Source: Kribbella pittospori
Lineage (GTDB): Bacteria > Actinomycetota > Actinomycetes > Propionibacteriales > Kribbellaceae
Reading direction: 5' to 3'
Assembly: GCF_004331465.1 (NCBI RefSeq)
Contig: NZ_SJKB01000027.1
Span: forward strand, 1-61,452
DNA length: 61,452 nucleotides
Below, in pieces: positions 60,458-61,452 of the stretch. The notes under the pieces were generated by a model, which was not told where the DNA came from, made no database searches, and saw only the letters and a list, made by a program, of their open reading frames with translations. Each line of letters begins with the position of its first letter. The first letter of the stretch is position 1. The translations under genes were made by a program, and so were the position numbers.

Positions 60458-60565
60458 GTCGAGTCCGATCTTCGCATCCCTGGACGTGTGCCCCGGTCCG
60501 GACCAGCGTGATGTGGACAGTAATGTCGGAATCACCACACCTTGCGAGATCCCGGAGGAACACAG

Positions 60566-61096
60566 ATGTCGCTCGATCGTCCCGTCGCCCCGGACCCGTA
60601 CGAACTGCTCCCGCAGGCCGGTACCTTCGCCGTCACCAGCACCGACGTCGCCGACGGCGAGCAACTGGCCGAAGACCACGCGTTCGCCGGCGGCAACAAG
60701 TCGCCGCAGCTGAGCTGGTCCGGTTTCCCGGCGGAGACCAAGGGCTTCGTCGTCACCTGCTACGACCCCGACGCGCCGGTCGTGTCCGGCTTCTGGCACT
60801 GGGTCCTGGTCAACCTGCCCGCCGGCGTGACCGAACTCCCGACCGGCGCCGGCACCCCCGAACGCCTCGACAACGGCGCCTTCCACGTCCGCAGCGACTT
60901 CGGCACCAAGGCCTTCGGCGGCGCAGCCCCGCCCCCCGGCGACCAGGTCCACCGCTACTACTTCGTCGTCCACGCGATGGACGTAGAAGCCCTCGAGGTC
61001 GACAGCGACGCCTCCCCCGCCGTAGTCGGCTTCAACCTCGCCTTCCACACCCTGGCCCGAGCCATCATCACCCCGACGTACAAGATCGCCGAGTAG
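60566..61096 (+). CDS. YbhB/YbcL family PEBP-like protein
   Basis: A 176-residue protein of the phosphatidylethanolamine-binding / Raf-kinase-inhibitor-like family: NKSPQLSWSGFPAETKGFVV, CYDPDAPVVSGFWHWVLVNL and HRYYFVVHAMDVEALEV. The Asp and His residues around the anion-binding pocket are present. It is cytoplasmic and has no known partner here. GGAGG 7 nt before the ATG at 60566. It stands alone, divergent from cobT. Confidence 0.9.
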   Translation: MSLDRPVAPDPYELLPQAGTFAVTSTDVADGEQLAEDHAFAGGNKSPQLSWSGFPAETKGFVVTCYDPDAPVVSGFWHWVLVNLPAGVTELPTGAGTPERLDNGAFHVRSDFGTKAFGGAAPPPGDQVHRYYFVVHAMDVEALEVDSDASPAVVGFNLAFHTLARAIITPTYKIAE

Positions 61097-61176
61097 TCCG
61101 CCCGGGGAGTCGCCCCGCCCGAGCGACTCCACCGCACAAGCGCAGTCGCGACCGCTGCGTTCGGGGTGCGGACGTA

Positions 61177-61261
61177 CCGCACTCACCAACCAGCCCGTCG
61201 GCCGACCTCCCCGCCCGAACCGAGCGCGGCGACCTGAGCGTCCGGTGGTTGGTGAGTGCGG
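61177..61261. repeat. Perfect 16-bp inverted repeat pair near the right IS
   Basis: CCGCACTCACCAACCA (61177-61192) and its exact complement (61246-61261) flank 53 bp that include the palindrome GTCGGCCGAC. No gene overlaps. It may be a remnant of a small mobile element, a large hairpin, or a target site favoured by IS30-type elements. Confidence 0.6.
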
Positions 61262-61361
61262 CGGGTCCGCCCGCGACGCAACGAACCGGCTGATCGACCG
61301 TCTCCGGCTGGGTGCCCGACGCGACTTTGTGCACGGATCGGTCACGCGGGACGGGGCGGTT

Positions 61362-61378
61362 TCAACCAGTTGTTGCAC
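61362..61378. repeat. Terminal inverted repeat of the right IS30 element
   Basis: TCAACCAGTTGTTGCAC matches the reverse complement of 76-92 at 16 of 17 positions. It includes the stop codon of the transposase fragment, as expected for the 3' end. Confidence 0.7.
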
Positions 61379-61451
61379 GCAGCGCCTCGTCGAGGGCTTG
61401 GGCTGGAGTCTTCCATCCCAGGGTCTGTCGTGGGCGGGTGTTCAGCCGGTG
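61362..61451 (-). mobile_element. IS30-family transposase, C-terminal fragment (runs off right edge)
   Basis: The minus strand reads ... RQTLGWKTPAQAL ... followed by DEALRATTG and a TGA stop at 61364-61362. RxTLGWKTPxEAL is the typical C-terminal end of IS30-family integrase-type transposases, after the catalytic DDE domain. Only 29 residues are visible. The stop lies within the terminal inverted repeat. Confidence 0.85.
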
Positions 61452-61452
61452 G

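Noticed and set aside
60431..60565. Possible cobalamin riboswitch before cobT
   Set aside because: The B12-box and the long folded leader are not seen; the gap is only 135 bp and holds just a short hairpin.

Overview
The window is high-GC DNA from an actinobacterium. The order of suf, ctaA/ctaB, tkt, zwf, opcA and pgl follows the actinobacterial arrangement known from Mycobacterium tuberculosis (Rv1445c to Rv1466). Together with the transaldolase/Pgi fusion, the frequent leaderless starts and the carbohydrate genes, this points to a soil Propionibacteriales member, perhaps Kribbella-like. The genus is an inference. No tRNA, rRNA, CRISPR or prophage was found.

Edges: both ends lie inside IS30-family elements in the same orientation. 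The left edge holds the transposase N-terminus and the right edge the C-terminus. About 91-92 bases of IS are present on each side, which looks like a draft contig broken at a repeat.

0.1-14.6 kb is a carbohydrate-use region: a ROK regulator, a quinone-reductase-like MDR enzyme, a Gfo/Idh/MocA oxidoreductase and a GH35-type beta-galactosidase. A divergent LacI regulator is followed by a five-component Dpp/Opp-type ABC transporter (binding protein, two permeases, fused double ATPase), and a GH39 beta-xylosidase-like enzyme faces it. Matching LacI operators lie between the GH35 and lacI genes (two in tandem) and upstream of the GH39 gene (a 22-bp perfect palindrome), so these form one regulon.

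14.6-28.3 kb is mixed: an AraC/PhyH pair; a MerR-controlled three-gene operon (Cys-containing small protein, MerR, YnfA); a DUF1707-FHA protein; a secreted duplicated-module protein; LigC with a cis-prenyltransferase; an ABC exporter divergent from an SRPBCC/ArsR pair with two ArsR-type operators; enoyl-CoA hydratase; ABC-F; and a zinc metallopeptidase.

28.3-50.4 kb is conserved core. The Fe-S operon runs sufR-B-D-Rieske-C-S-U-T, followed by an acVLRF1 ribosome-rescue hydrolase and a small membrane protein. An ABC-2 exporter and ctaA run the other way. An epimerase, a ScyD/ScyE-like secreted protein and ctaB follow, then the pentose phosphate operon tkt, tal-pgi fusion, zwf, opcA (with a histone-like tail) and pgl.

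50.4-61.4 kb holds an ICL/PEP-mutase-like enzyme, an F420-reductase-like gene divergent from HxlR, an AAA ATPase, an LLM oxidoreductase, peptide deformylase, and a leftward cobT-cobA-SpoU methyltransferase-GNAT-P-loop kinase run. A PEBP-like gene and an inverted repeat lie next to the right IS.
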